From Croceibacterium aestuarii (lineage in GTDB: Bacteria > Pseudomonadota > Alphaproteobacteria > Sphingomonadales > Sphingomonadaceae), in contig NZ_CP131039.1 in assembly GCF_030657335.1 (NCBI RefSeq), positions 2,124,501 to 2,188,500 of the forward strand: a stretch of DNA of 64,000 bases, written 5' to 3'. Positions 18,045 to 26,956 of this stretch are shown one piece after another. The position numbers and the translations under genes were made by a program. The stretch's first letter is position 1; each line of letters begins with the position of its first letter. The notes below the pieces were generated by a model. The model saw only the letters and a program-made list of their open reading frames with translations, ran no database searches and was not told the DNA's origin.

Positions 18045-19259
18045 ATGCGTCATCTGATTGCCGCCGCTTCCGTCCTCGCCCTGGCTGCCTGCGGAATGAA
18101 TGGAACCGACGATACGGACGAGAAGGAACAGTCGGCAGTGGCCGATCACATGTCGGTGGAGGAAAACGGCGCCGATGCGATGCACTCGAACGACCCTGCG
18201 CCGGGTGAGCAGGCGTCCGTCGACATCCCCGATCCGGAGGATCGACCAATCATGCAGGCGCAGGTCGTGCTCGACCGTCACGGTTTCGGCCCTGGCGTGA
18301 TCGACGGCAAGATGGGCATGAGCACCAAGAACGCCATCGAGGGCTTCCAGGAAGCCAACGACCTGGAGGTGACCGGCAAGCTTGACGAAGCGACCAAGAC
18401 GGCGCTGGCGCAATGGAACAACATACCTGCGACGCGTGTCGTGACGATACCGTCGGACTGGGGCGACAGGCAATACCGCGACGTTCCCGACAGCCCTGCC
18501 GAACAAGCCAAGTTGCAACGCCTCGGCTACGAGAACCTCGACGAGCGGATCGCAGAACGCTTCCACACCACGATCGACACCCTCAAGATGCTCAATCCCG
18601 ATGGACGTCCGGCAGGTGCCAAAGCCGCCCCGGCCTCGCCGAGCGCGGCCTCGCCCACCCCGACCCCGACCTCCACATCGTCCGCAGGGGAGGATGTGGG
18701 GACGCAGGAGCAGGCGTCGTACTTCACGGCGGGGCAGCAGATCCGCGTGCCGAATATCGGGGCCGACCGGATCGATGGCAGCTCGATCAGGGACAAGGGC
18801 TGGCAGGCGACGCTGCAATCGCTGGGTGTGGGAACACAGCAGCCCCACCTCGCCAAAATCGTCGTCGATAAGTCCGGCGATTGGCTCAAGGGATACGATA
18901 AGGACGGCAAGCTGGTCGTCGAATTCACCGTGACCTCGGGCTCGAGCCACGATCCCCTGCCGATCGGGACGTGGGGCATCACCGGCATCTCCCACAATCC
19001 TTCTTTCTCTTACGATCCGGACCTCTTCTGGGATGTGCCCGACAGCGATGCGAAGCAGAAACTCCCGCCCGGCCCGAACGGACCGGTGGGTGTCGTGTGG
19101 ATCGATCTGACCAAGGAGCATTACGGAATCCACGGCACGTCCGCACCGGAAACGATTGGCCGGGCGCAGAGCCACGGCTGCGTACGATTGACCAACTGGG
19201 ATGCAGCGCGGCTTGCGCAGATGGTCGATACCCAAACCAAGGTCATCTTCCAGGCCTGA
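18045..19259 (+). CDS. L,D-transpeptidase lipoprotein (YkuD)
   Basis: A 404-residue exported enzyme. The order is a lipoprotein signal (LALAAC-G, Cys near residue 17), an acidic low-complexity stretch, a peptidoglycan-binding domain (VVLDRHGFGPGVIDGKMGM), a LysM-like region with a Pro/Ser/Thr linker, and a C-terminal YkuD catalytic domain with HGT and the SHGCVRL nucleophile motif. It forms 3-3 crosslinks or attaches proteins to peptidoglycan. The GTG at 18030 is also possible; the ATG at 18045 has GGAG ten bases upstream. An M23 endopeptidase gene follows 3 bases after the stop, so synthesis and cleavage of wall crosslinks are probably co-expressed. Confidence 0.9.
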   Translation: MRHLIAAASVLALAACGMNGTDDTDEKEQSAVADHMSVEENGADAMHSNDPAPGEQASVDIPDPEDRPIMQAQVVLDRHGFGPGVIDGKMGMSTKNAIEGFQEANDLEVTGKLDEATKTALAQWNNIPATRVVTIPSDWGDRQYRDVPDSPAEQAKLQRLGYENLDERIAERFHTTIDTLKMLNPDGRPAGAKAAPASPSAASPTPTPTSTSSAGEDVGTQEQASYFTAGQQIRVPNIGADRIDGSSIRDKGWQATLQSLGVGTQQPHLAKIVVDKSGDWLKGYDKDGKLVVEFTVTSGSSHDPLPIGTWGITGISHNPSFSYDPDLFWDVPDSDAKQKLPPGPNGPVGVVWIDLTKEHYGIHGTSAPETIGRAQSHGCVRLTNWDAARLAQMVDTQTKVIFQA

Positions 19260-19262
19260 CCC

Positions 19263-19916
19263 GTGAACGCTCTCGACCGCCTGCTGACGATTGCGGTAAC
19301 CGCCACACTCACGTCGGCAGCCTGGATCCTGTTTGGAAGCAGCTTCGTCATCAAGTCGGCGGACGAGGCGGCGACGACCGCCGGTACGCCCCTGAAGCCC
19401 GGGCCGCCGCCCGCACCTGCGGTGAAGTCTCTCGATCGAGAGGACATCCAGCCGCGCGGGCGCGCTCCGGCAGGAGGACTTCTCATCCCCGTACAAGGGG
19501 TGAAACCGGACGACCTCGGCGATACCTTCAGCGACGTGCGCGGCGGCGCAAGACTTCACGAAGCGCTCGACATCATGGCGCCGCGCGGCACCCCTGTTCT
19601 TGCGGCCGCAGCCGGGACGGTCGAAAAGCTGTTCAAGTCGGAAGCCGGCGGCAACACGATCTACGTTCGCTCCCCCGACCGCCGCACGATCTATTACTAT
19701 GCGCACCTTGACCGCTATGCACCGCGTCTCGCCGAAGGGCAGGCCGTCAGCGAGGGCGAGGTCCTCGGCGCGGTGGGGTCGAGCGGCAACGCAAGCCCGG
19801 ATGCGCCGCACCTGCATTTCGCGATCATCCAGACGACGCCCGGCTCCGACTGGTGGGAACCGGCGACTGCCATCGATCCCTATCCGCTGCTGGCAGGGAG
19901 GTCGCGAGGTCCTTAG
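19263..19916 (+). CDS. M23 family metallopeptidase
   Basis: A 217-residue LytM-type zinc endopeptidase with an N-terminal hydrophobic segment (membrane anchor or signal) and a catalytic domain near residues 85-205. The zinc ligands are in [11 protein letters not shown] (H-x3-D) and in HLHFAI near the end; [14 protein letters not shown] is typical of the fold. It starts with GTG three bases after the L,D-transpeptidase stop. The first motif reads HEALD rather than the usual HxGxD, with ligand residues kept. It probably trims peptidoglycan in the periplasm. Confidence 0.88.
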   Translation: MNALDRLLTIAVTATLTSAAWILFGSSFVIKSADEAATTAGTPLKPGPPPAPAVKSLDREDIQPRGRAPAGGLLIPVQGVKPDDLGDTFSDVRGGARLHEALDIMAPRGTPVLAAAAGTVEKLFKSEAGGNTIYVRSPDRRTIYYYAHLDRYAPRLAEGQAVSEGEVLGAVGSSGNASPDAPHLHFAIIQTTPGSDWWEPATAIDPYPLLAGRSRGP

Positions 19917-20269
19917 CGGCCAGTGCGGATGCAGCGCAGTCGCGTCGACTTGCCGTCTGCGCCGAGCGCGCGCAGGAAATTGTCGCCGACTACGAGATAG
20001 GTCTCGCCGCTGCGCGGGCCGCTGGTGAAGCGGATCACGTCGCCCTTGCGCAGATAGACACCGTTGCCTTGGGCCGATTTGTAGCGGCTGGCGCTGGAGA
20101 TGCGGAAATCCTTGCTCGGCACGCGGACGCCGGCCGCGCCGGCGGCAGTGCCGGGCATCTCGCAGCTGTAACTGCCGCGCGTGGCGGTCTCGACCGGACC
20201 GGACGCGGCGACCGGGGCGGCGGTCAAAAGGGCGATCAGGGGAAGTATCGTACGCACGGCGCTGCGCAT
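19913..20269 (-). CDS. Small secreted protein, unknown function
   Basis: A 118-residue protein with a signal peptide ([19 protein letters not shown]). The mature part has two cysteines (SYSCEMPG and RLRCIRTGR), which could form a disulfide in the periplasm, and a repeated glycine/basic pattern. I recognise no family. The start at 20269 is the first ATG giving a standard signal; an ATG eight codons upstream (20293) is also possible. It overlaps the M23 gene by 4 bases at their stops. Confidence 0.6.
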   Translation of the reverse strand: MRSAVRTILPLIALLTAAPVAASGPVETATRGSYSCEMPGTAAGAAGVRVPSKDFRISSASRYKSAQGNGVYLRKGDVIRFTSGPRSGETYLVVGDNFLRALGADGKSTRLRCIRTGR

Positions 20270-20353
20270 AGCACGGGCGCGTTGCGCTTGCATGAACTGT
20301 CGTCTAGGGCGCGCGGCAATCCAATCGGCTCTTTCACAAGGCAGGCACCGGCC

Positions 20354-20917
20354 ATGAAAATCAGTGGCGTGGACATTCGTCCCGGCAACATTCTCGAATA
20401 CGAAGGCGGCATCTGGAAGGTCGCCAAGATCCAGCACACGCAGCCGGGCAAGGGCGGCGCCTACATGCAGGTCGAGATGAAGAACCTGCAGGATGGGCGC
20501 AAGACCAACATCCGGTTCCGCAGCGCCGACACGGTCGAGAAAGTCCGGCTCGACACCAAGGACTATCAGTTTCTCTACGAGGACGGTGACATGCTCGTGT
20601 TCATGGATAAGGATACGTACGAGCAGATCACCTTGCCTTCCGACCTGCTCGGGGATGCTCGTCCCTTCCTGCAGGACGGGATGGAAGTCATGCTCGAGCT
20701 GTGGGACGAAAAGCCCATCAGCGTCGAGCTTCCGGCCCAGATCGAAGCCACCATCGTCGAAGCCGACGCGGTGGTGAAGGGTCAGACGGCCTCGTCGAGT
20801 TACAAGCCGGCGCTGCTCGACAACGGCGTGCGCATTATGGTCCCGCCGCATATCGGCACCGGTACGCGGATCGTCGTCGACGTCTATGAACAGGCCTACG
20901 TCGGGAAGGCGGGCTAG
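20354..20917 (+). CDS. efp: Elongation factor P
   Basis: A 187-residue three-domain factor that relieves ribosome stalling at polyproline. It starts [16 protein letters not shown], and loop I reads [11 protein letters not shown], with K33 at the tip equivalent to the modified lysine of beta-lysylated or otherwise modified EF-P. The C-terminal end [14 protein letters not shown] is normal. The upstream open frame is antisense to the secreted-protein gene and is not part of it. An inositol-phosphatase gene follows 6 bases downstream. Confidence 0.95.
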   Translation: MKISGVDIRPGNILEYEGGIWKVAKIQHTQPGKGGAYMQVEMKNLQDGRKTNIRFRSADTVEKVRLDTKDYQFLYEDGDMLVFMDKDTYEQITLPSDLLGDARPFLQDGMEVMLELWDEKPISVELPAQIEATIVEADAVVKGQTASSSYKPALLDNGVRIMVPPHIGTGTRIVVDVYEQAYVGKAG

Positions 20918-20923
20918 GATTTC

Positions 20924-21745
20924 ATGGCTGCCATTTCCGGCCTCATTCGTGTGATGGAAAAGGCTGCCCGCAAAGCGGGCGGCAAGCTGCGCCGCGATTT
21001 CGGGGAAGTCGAGCACCTGCAGGTCAGCCGCAAGGGGCCGAGCGATTTCGTCTCCAAGGCGGATCAACAGGCCGAGCGCACGATTTGGGACGAGCTGCGC
21101 GTGGCCCGGCCCGACTGGGGTTTCGTGCTCGAGGAAGCCGGCACGATCGAAGGGGACCCGGGCAAGCCGCGCTGGATCGTCGACCCGCTCGACGGCACGA
21201 GCAACTTCCTGCACGGCATCCCGCATTTCGCAGTCTCGATCGCGGCGCAGGAACCCAAGCCCGACGGCTCGGGCTGGGGCGACGTGGTTGCCGGCGTCGT
21301 CTACCAACCCATCACCGACGAGACGTTCTGGGCCGAAAAGTCCCGCGGCGCGTGGCTGCAGGACGCGCGCCTGCGTGTGTCGGGGCGCAGCCACCTGTCC
21401 GAAGCCCTGATCGCGACGGGCACCCCCTATCAAGGCCATGGTGATTTCGCCGAATGGGCGAAGGTTTTTGCCGCGGTCGGCCCCAATGTCGCCGGAATTC
21501 GCCGTTTCGGCTCGGCCGCACTCGATCTCGCCTGGGTCGCCTCGGGCCGCTACGACGGGTTCTGGGAAAGCGATCTCAGCCCGTGGGATACCGCCGCCGG
21601 CTGTCTGCTCGTGCGCGAAGCCGGTGGCTTCGTTTCCGATTATCGAGGGCGGTCGCTGCCGATTTGCGACAAACAGGTCGTCGCCGGAAACGATACGGTT
21701 CACTCGCGGCTGCACAAGCTGGTCGCTGGCGCGCTCAAGGCATAG
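20924..21745 (+). CDS. suhB: Inositol monophosphatase family protein
   Basis: A 273-residue, Mg2+-dependent phosphatase. The two signatures are present: WIVDPLDGTSNFLHGIPHF (metal-binding DPLDGT) and WESDLSPWDTAAGCLLVREAGG. The GEVEHLQVSRKGPSDFVSKAD region carries the first acidic ligands. Its substrate could be myo-inositol-1-phosphate or related phosphates; SuhB proteins in some bacteria also aid rRNA transcription. It lies 6 bases after efp and is likely co-transcribed. Confidence 0.9.
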   Translation: MAAISGLIRVMEKAARKAGGKLRRDFGEVEHLQVSRKGPSDFVSKADQQAERTIWDELRVARPDWGFVLEEAGTIEGDPGKPRWIVDPLDGTSNFLHGIPHFAVSIAAQEPKPDGSGWGDVVAGVVYQPITDETFWAEKSRGAWLQDARLRVSGRSHLSEALIATGTPYQGHGDFAEWAKVFAAVGPNVAGIRRFGSAALDLAWVASGRYDGFWESDLSPWDTAAGCLLVREAGGFVSDYRGRSLPICDKQVVAGNDTVHSRLHKLVAGALKA

Positions 21746-21826
21746 GGCAACTACCTACGGAAGCGCCAAGGACGGCTTAGGTCCGCTGGCTTAGCGGCCC
21801 TTGTCCCGTCAAGAGAGTCGCAACTC

Positions 21827-23203
21827 ATGGCCACGTACCTGGCTTCCGTCTGTCTGCTGCTTGCCGTGATTTCCGCGGCGAGCCTGTGGTCGTGGCGGAA
21901 ATCGCGGATTGCCCTGTCCAGAATCGAACGGCAGACCTGCGAATTGGAAGCCGCGGCGCGGCACTGCCCCCTGACGGGCCTGGCCAACCGCGCTGCGGTC
22001 TGCGAATGGCTCGTTGCCGCGCTGGACGAACCGCGCTGCCGCCCTGCGGTGATTTCCCTCGATTTCTGCCCTCTCGCCCCGGACGGAGAAAGCGAAACGA
22101 AGTTGGTGCGCCGCGTTTCCCAAATCGCTGCGCACATCGTTCCGGAAGACTGGCTGCTCGCCCGCCTTGCAGCGGGGCGCTACGTCGTCGTTCTTGGCGG
22201 TTCGCTGGAGACGGGCGATCTCGTCACGCTCGCTCGCAGTGCCTGCTCTTTGCTCGGGACGCTCGTCGCCGATTCGCAGCAGCTTCGCGTCGGCGTCTCG
22301 ATCGCGCGCACCAGCGATACGCCGGACAGCCTGATCGACCGTGCGCTAGTCGCGCAGGCCCGGCATGCCGGTGGGAACGCGGTCGGGTTGACCTTCTCCG
22401 ATCCCGAGCTCGTGGGCGAAATCGAGCAGCGCGCTGCTGTCGTCCATGAGCTTAAATCTGCCATTGCGGCCGGGCGCATCGAACCGTTCTTCCAACCCCT
22501 GGTCGAGCTCGGTTCGGGACGAATCCTCGGATTCGAGGTCCTCGCTCGCTGGCGCGACGTCGAAGGCAGACTCCGGATGCCGGGTGATTTTCTTCCGCTT
22601 GCAGAGGAAAGCGGTCTGGTCGGCCCGATGTACGCTTCGTTGCTCGCCGCCGCCGCGGCGCACGCGCGACAATGGCCGTCCGGGTGGAACTTCGCGCTCA
22701 ATCTCTCGGCATGCCAACTCGCCGAAGAAGGCCTGGTGCAGCGAACCTTGCGAACGCTGGACGATGCCGGCGTCGGGCCGAACCGACTCGAGCTTGAGAT
22801 TTCCGAGCGCGCACTCTGCGCCGATCCTGAGCGGGCCCGCAAACTGGTCGATGAGCTGCGAGCACACGGCGTCGGGGTGACGCTGGACAACTTCGGCTCG
22901 GGAAGCCTGCGCTTGCGCGACCTCGCGCGCTTTTCCTTCAATCGCATCAAGCTCGATCCAGCCAATAGCGCCGGCGGGGAAGGGGGGCATCCCGGGGTCG
23001 AGATCGGCGTCATCGTCGCGGCGGCACGGCATCTGGGTGTGCCCGTGCTCGCGCAAAGGATTGAGACGTATGCTGGCGCTGCCGCAGCCCGGGTCCAGGG
23101 CTGCGCGATTGGGCAGGGTTACCTGTTCGGTCGCCCCGATCGGAAAACGGACTGCTTCCGCCTCGATGGCGCGCTCGCCCGGCCAATGGATTTTGCTGCC
23201 TGA
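21827..23203 (+). CDS. Degenerate GGDEF-EAL protein, probably catalytically inactive
   Basis: A 458-residue protein with one N-terminal membrane segment (residues about 3-22), a GGDEF-like domain (about 45-195, LTGLANRAAV conserved but no GGDEF motif) and a C-terminal EAL-like domain (about 205-450). The EAL signature reads EVLARW, DDFGTG reads DNFGSG, and AEGVET reads AQRIET, so several metal or catalytic residues are replaced, while NLSACQL and IGQGYLFGRP are kept. It is probably a c-di-GMP sensor or protein-interaction module rather than a phosphodiesterase. It stands alone before tRNA-Leu. Confidence 0.85.
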   Translation: MATYLASVCLLLAVISAASLWSWRKSRIALSRIERQTCELEAAARHCPLTGLANRAAVCEWLVAALDEPRCRPAVISLDFCPLAPDGESETKLVRRVSQIAAHIVPEDWLLARLAAGRYVVVLGGSLETGDLVTLARSACSLLGTLVADSQQLRVGVSIARTSDTPDSLIDRALVAQARHAGGNAVGLTFSDPELVGEIEQRAAVVHELKSAIAAGRIEPFFQPLVELGSGRILGFEVLARWRDVEGRLRMPGDFLPLAEESGLVGPMYASLLAAAAAHARQWPSGWNFALNLSACQLAEEGLVQRTLRTLDDAGVGPNRLELEISERALCADPERARKLVDELRAHGVGVTLDNFGSGSLRLRDLARFSFNRIKLDPANSAGGEGGHPGVEIGVIVAAARHLGVPVLAQRIETYAGAAAARVQGCAIGQGYLFGRPDRKTDCFRLDGALARPMDFAA

Positions 23204-23226
23204 GTCTCCGCGCTGCCCTTCAACCG

Positions 23227-23255
23227 TTGTGCCGCCGCGCGCACTCGGCTAATCG
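23227..23255 (+). promoter_or_regulatory. Probable promoter of tRNA-Leu
   Basis: TTGTGC (23227-23232) and TAATCG (23250-23255) are separated by 17 bases and end about 16 bases before the tRNA. Both hexamers are imperfect. Confidence 0.45.
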
Positions 23256-23271
23256 CCCGCTCGTTGCGGTG

Positions 23272-23356
23272 GCCCCTGTGGCGGAATTGGTAGACGCGCT
23301 CGACTCAAAATCGAGTTTCTTACGAAGTGCCGGTTCGAGTCCGGCCAGGGGTACCA
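23272..23356 (+). tRNA. tRNA-Leu (anticodon CAA)
   Basis: An 85-base class II tRNA with a long variable arm. Acceptor GCCCCTG pairs with CAGGGGT, the anticodon loop CTCAAAA gives anticodon CAA (codon UUG), and the T arm is GCCGG-TTCGAGT-CCGGC. The CCA end is encoded. Confidence 0.95.
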
Positions 23357-23448
23357 GCCACCGCATCTGCCGGAAATTGCTGCTCCCGCGCGGGATGCCG
23401 GGCGAACTTCGCTTGTCGAGTGCCGCGCCGACTTTGTAAGGCCGCGGG

Positions 23449-25245
23449 ATGATACCGTTCCCTTCGTACCATGCCCTCGCGGCGATGATCGTCACGCTCG
23501 GTATGTTCGTCGGTTTCGCGCGCGGCCGCCTTTCGGCGGAAATCGTATCGCTGCTGACCATCGCGGTGATCGCGGTCGGCATGTACTTTTTTCCAATGCC
23601 GCACAGCGAGCCGAGCGACGGCCTGGTGCTGGCGTTCTCGGGGTTCGGGCATTACGCGCTGATCACCATCTGCTCGCTGATGATCATGGGGCGAGGTCTT
23701 GTCGTAACCGGTGCGCTCGATCCGGCGGCGCGCTTTCTCGAACGCGTTTTCCGGTTCAACCAGCAAGTCGGGCTGCTCTTTTCGCTCGTCGCCGCAATGG
23801 CGCTGTCGATGGCGGTCAACGATACGCCGGTGCTGGTGCTGCTTCTGCCGATCTTCGTCGGACTCGCGGCGCGGGGCGGTCTCCCCGCCTCGAAAACGCT
23901 GATCCCGCTGAACGCCGCGGTGCTGATCGGCGGCATGGCGACGACCATCGGCACGTCGACCAACATTCTGGTCGTGTCCATCGCCCGGGACCTCGGCATG
24001 CGCCCGATGAGCGTGTTCCACTTCACGCCGATCGTGGCCGCCGCCGCCGTGGTGGCTCTGCCCTACCTCTGGCTGGTCATGCCGCGGCTCTTGCGCGACA
24101 ACAGCCCCGACGACGTACAGGCCCACCGCCGCTTCGTGACCCGGCTCCGTATACCGGCCGGTAGCGACTTGGTCGGCAAGCATTTCGACGAGGTTATCGG
24201 GAAGCTGCCCGACGACTTCCGCTTCGAGGAGCGGCCCGACGGACCGTTTCAGGCCGGTCAGCAACTGGTGGTTTCCGGCACGCACGATGCCATTGCGGAG
24301 GCAGGGCGCGTGCTCAAGGGTCAGGTCGCTCCGGGATGGGTCATCGACCGCATCCGCCGCAAGGGCAGCGACCTGGGGGAAGACGTTCGCGTCGTCGAGA
24401 TGGTCGTCACCGGGGATTCGCGCCTCATCGGCCGGACCCTCGCCACCTCTGGCATTGCCGACCTCTACAACATCGCAATTCTCGGCATCCACAAGCCGGA
24501 CAGCATGCTGCGCAACCAGCCGGGCGATCAACGCGGCGAACTTCGCATGGCCGAAGGCGATGTGCTGCTGGCGATGGGCCTCGATGACAACCTGCAGGAA
24601 TTTGTCTCCAGCGACAGTTTGCTGATGCTCGAGGGCGGGCGCGAGATGCCGCGCCGCTCCAAGGCGCTGCTTTCGGCGGCGATCATGCTGTTTTCGGTCG
24701 GGATGGCTTCTGTCGGGTTGCTGCCGATTGCAATTGCCGCGCTGGGCGGGGCAATCCTGATGTTTGTCACGGGGTGCGTGAAGTTCGACCGGGTCGGTCG
24801 CGCGCTGTCGGGCAAGGTCATCGTCCTGGTCGCGGCGAGCATTGCAGTCGGACGCCTCATTTTAGAGACCGGGGCAGCGGCGTGGCTGGGGCAGGCACTG
24901 TCGCTGGGCTTGCAGTTTCTACCGCCGGCGGCGGTACTTGGCGCCATCATGCTGTTCGTCACGCTGCTGACCAACTTCGCATCCAACGCCACTGCCGCGA
25001 CCGTGGGGACCCCCATTGCCTTCGCCATCGCGAGTCAACTCGGCCTGCCGCCGGAACCGCTCGTGCTGGCGGTGCTGTTCGGCTGCAACCTCTGCTACGC
25101 GACGCCGATCGCCTACCAGACCAACATGCTGATCATGGCCGAGGGCGACTACAAGTTCAGCGACTACATTCGAACCGGGGTGCCGCTGGTGCTGCTGATG
25201 ACCGCGACGCTTTCGGCGCTGCTGGTGTTCACATACGGGCTTTGA
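23449..25245 (+). CDS. SLC13 family permease with TrkA-C domains
   Basis: A 598-residue membrane carrier. It has about six hydrophobic segments at the N-terminus with the conserved loop LIGGMATTIGTSTNILV, a cytoplasmic insert with two regulatory TrkA-C-like domains (about 220-380), and a second membrane half with VTLLTNFASNATAATVGTPI. The DASS/SLC13 family moves sulfate, phosphate or dicarboxylates with Na+; the substrate here cannot be told. It is convergent with the SnoaL-like gene. Confidence 0.88.
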   Translation: MIPFPSYHALAAMIVTLGMFVGFARGRLSAEIVSLLTIAVIAVGMYFFPMPHSEPSDGLVLAFSGFGHYALITICSLMIMGRGLVVTGALDPAARFLERVFRFNQQVGLLFSLVAAMALSMAVNDTPVLVLLLPIFVGLAARGGLPASKTLIPLNAAVLIGGMATTIGTSTNILVVSIARDLGMRPMSVFHFTPIVAAAAVVALPYLWLVMPRLLRDNSPDDVQAHRRFVTRLRIPAGSDLVGKHFDEVIGKLPDDFRFEERPDGPFQAGQQLVVSGTHDAIAEAGRVLKGQVAPGWVIDRIRRKGSDLGEDVRVVEMVVTGDSRLIGRTLATSGIADLYNIAILGIHKPDSMLRNQPGDQRGELRMAEGDVLLAMGLDDNLQEFVSSDSLLMLEGGREMPRRSKALLSAAIMLFSVGMASVGLLPIAIAALGGAILMFVTGCVKFDRVGRALSGKVIVLVAASIAVGRLILETGAAAWLGQALSLGLQFLPPAAVLGAIMLFVTLLTNFASNATAATVGTPIAFAIASQLGLPPEPLVLAVLFGCNLCYATPIAYQTNMLIMAEGDYKFSDYIRTGVPLVLLMTATLSALLVFTYGL

Positions 25246-25246
25246 A

Positions 25247-25864
25247 CTAGCGGCGTCCACTTACCGGATTGGGGTAGTGGTAAGGGGGGCAGAAATAGTT
25301 CGGAAAGACGGGGTAGGGATCGATCGGCTCGTCGGGCGGGAAGTCGCCGAATTCGCTCAGCAGAGGGCTCGCTTCCTTGGCCCAGCCTTTGTCATAAGGG
25401 GTGTAGAGGACCTGGTAGGCCTTCAGTTTGGCGATTTTCCACACCCCATCTTCCTTGACGTAGGCATTCTCGTAGATCGCCTCCCCCCACATCGCATGGT
25501 CGCCCATCTGGCCAACCATCATCAGCGCTCGCAATCGGCCATTGCCGTGCATTCCGTCGGGATCGACGTGGATGACCGGCTGAAGCTGCATGTGATTCAT
25601 CAGCAGCCCGTCCTTCGGCGGACCGAAGTGGCGCATGTATTCGCGGATCCGCTCGTGGCCGATGAAGCGGCCGCGGCCGTTTATTTCCAGCACGGCGTCG
25701 CGAGCAAAGAGGTCGGCGACGTGCTCCCACTGGCTCTTGTCGACGTAGTATCCATACATGCGCTGGAGGTTGGCTATGGCCAGATGGTCCTCGGCCGCCT
25801 GGGCGCGCCGTTCGACTGCCTCCAGCCGCTGTGCCAGGTCTGCTACCGTTGACTCGAGATCCAT
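25247..25864 (-). CDS. SnoaL-like nuclear transport factor 2 family protein
   Basis: A 205-residue protein with a coiled N-terminus (VADLAQRLEAVERRAQAAED) then a SnoaL_4/NTF2-like alpha-beta domain (LQRMYGYYVDKSQWEHVADLF through KIAKLKAYQVL). Such domains bind small hydrophobic ligands and some are isomerases or hydratases. The C-terminal Pro/Tyr-rich tail is family-typical. No partner gene is evident. It converges on the permease gene with 1 base between stops. Confidence 0.82.
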   Translation of the reverse strand: MDLESTVADLAQRLEAVERRAQAAEDHLAIANLQRMYGYYVDKSQWEHVADLFARDAVLEINGRGRFIGHERIREYMRHFGPPKDGLLMNHMQLQPVIHVDPDGMHGNGRLRALMMVGQMGDHAMWGEAIYENAYVKEDGVWKIAKLKAYQVLYTPYDKGWAKEASPLLSEFGDFPPDEPIDPYPVFPNYFCPPYHYPNPVSGRR

Positions 25865-25927
25865 GTGTGCCTCCTCCGATCGAGGAAGGACATAGCGCGC
25901 GCAGGAGGCCGGCGCGAGGGGAAGCTC

Positions 25928-26407
25928 CTAGCGTCCAACCGAGCCGCTGCGGAGACGCGAAGCGCCTTCCAGCGAGGTCTTGCGGACGTCGGCACCGGCA
26001 GTGTTGACCGCGGCTGCCTGGGCGAGCTCGGTGCGCTCTTCGGGCGTGAATTGCGAAAGATAGTCGGGACCGTATCCGGCGTCTCGCAAGTTCCGGTCCC
26101 CGGCGAGCGGCCCCGAGCGGGCGAAGACGCTACCCGCTGAGCTGGCCGCGAAGCCGGGTCCAGACGAAGTGCCCCAGACCCCGCCCGGCTGTTGCGGCGC
26201 CGTAGTGACCGGTTGGCGGTTGGCCTCGGTCTCGAGCTGTGTGCTTCCCCGGTCGTTCGGCTGTTCGGCCCGACGGGCGACGGCCCCGGCCCCGCTACCC
26301 TCGGCCAGCATTGCCAGAAGACCGGTTGCGACCACGGTGATGACCGCGAAGTGACGATACATCTGCGTGGACGGCGGCTTTTTCTTAGCGCGGTGGGACA
26401 TTGGCAT
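25928..26407 (-). CDS. Hypothetical protein with single membrane anchor
   Basis: A 159-residue protein: a basic N-terminus (HRAKKKPP), one membrane segment near residues 19-36, then a low-complexity Gln/Thr/Gly/Pro stretch and a C-terminal region with FTPEERTELAQAAAV. I recognise no family. The start could be at 26407 or two codons later (MSHRAKK). It is divergent from the following small membrane gene across a 130-base gap. Confidence 0.55.
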   Translation of the reverse strand: MPMSHRAKKKPPSTQMYRHFAVITVVATGLLAMLAEGSGAGAVARRAEQPNDRGSTQLETEANRQPVTTAPQQPGGVWGTSSGPGFAASSAGSVFARSGPLAGDRNLRDAGYGPDYLSQFTPEERTELAQAAAVNTAGADVRKTSLEGASRLRSGSVGR

Positions 26408-26537
26408 GGCTCGGCGTTCCTACTCGGAGCGAGTTAACCACCCTGCGCGCGAAAATGGTTAAGACCCGCTTACCATCCTTGGGGGAACCGCTCGCCTGTC
26501 CGGTCCGTTTGGCCGCCAATCAACAAAGGACAAGGTC

Positions 26538-26819
26538 ATGACAGAAGAACGCATTACCGAGGTTCGCACGCCGGAAGGCGATACGCATACGACGCATACC
26601 ACCGTCATTTCCGACGAACCGAGGCGCGGCGGCAGCGGATGGCTCATCGCCATCGTGCTGCTCGTTGCGGTGGTGGCCGGCCTGTGGATTTTCTCGACGA
26701 TGGGCGGCGCCGAAATGGCCAAGGACGACGCAGTGGCCCAGGCCGCCGACGACGTCGGCAATGCGGCCAATTCTGTCGGCGATGCTGCGAAGGAGGCTGC
26801 CGACTCTGTAGCGAATTGA
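26538..26819 (+). CDS. Small membrane protein with Ala-rich tail, unknown function
   Basis: A 93-residue protein: hydrophilic Thr/His-rich N-terminus, one membrane segment (about 34-53) and a C-terminal alanine-rich amphipathic helix (AADDVGNAANSVGDAAKEAA). The pattern recalls entericidin- or LEA-like stress proteins, and the tail resembles that of the lipoprotein encoded at 61695-61940. AAAGGACAAGG precedes the ATG. Confidence 0.65.
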   Translation: MTEERITEVRTPEGDTHTTHTTVISDEPRRGGSGWLIAIVLLVAVVAGLWIFSTMGGAEMAKDDAVAQAADDVGNAANSVGDAAKEAADSVAN

Positions 26820-26956
26820 ACCCGGCTAGCTTCCTTGAAGTGCAAGAGGCTGAATTTGCAGCAGATTATCGTGCAGTGTAAAATTTACCGACATTTCATC
26901 ACTCCCCTCTAATCCGGTGACGCCCGCAACCTGCGCGGGCGCCGCCGGTGGGAGCG

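Noticed and set aside
26840-26956. Possible sigma-54 promoter before the sugar transferase (GG...GC near AGGCTGAATTTGC)
   Set aside because: Spacing between GG and GC is 8, not the required 10, and flanking bases do not match.
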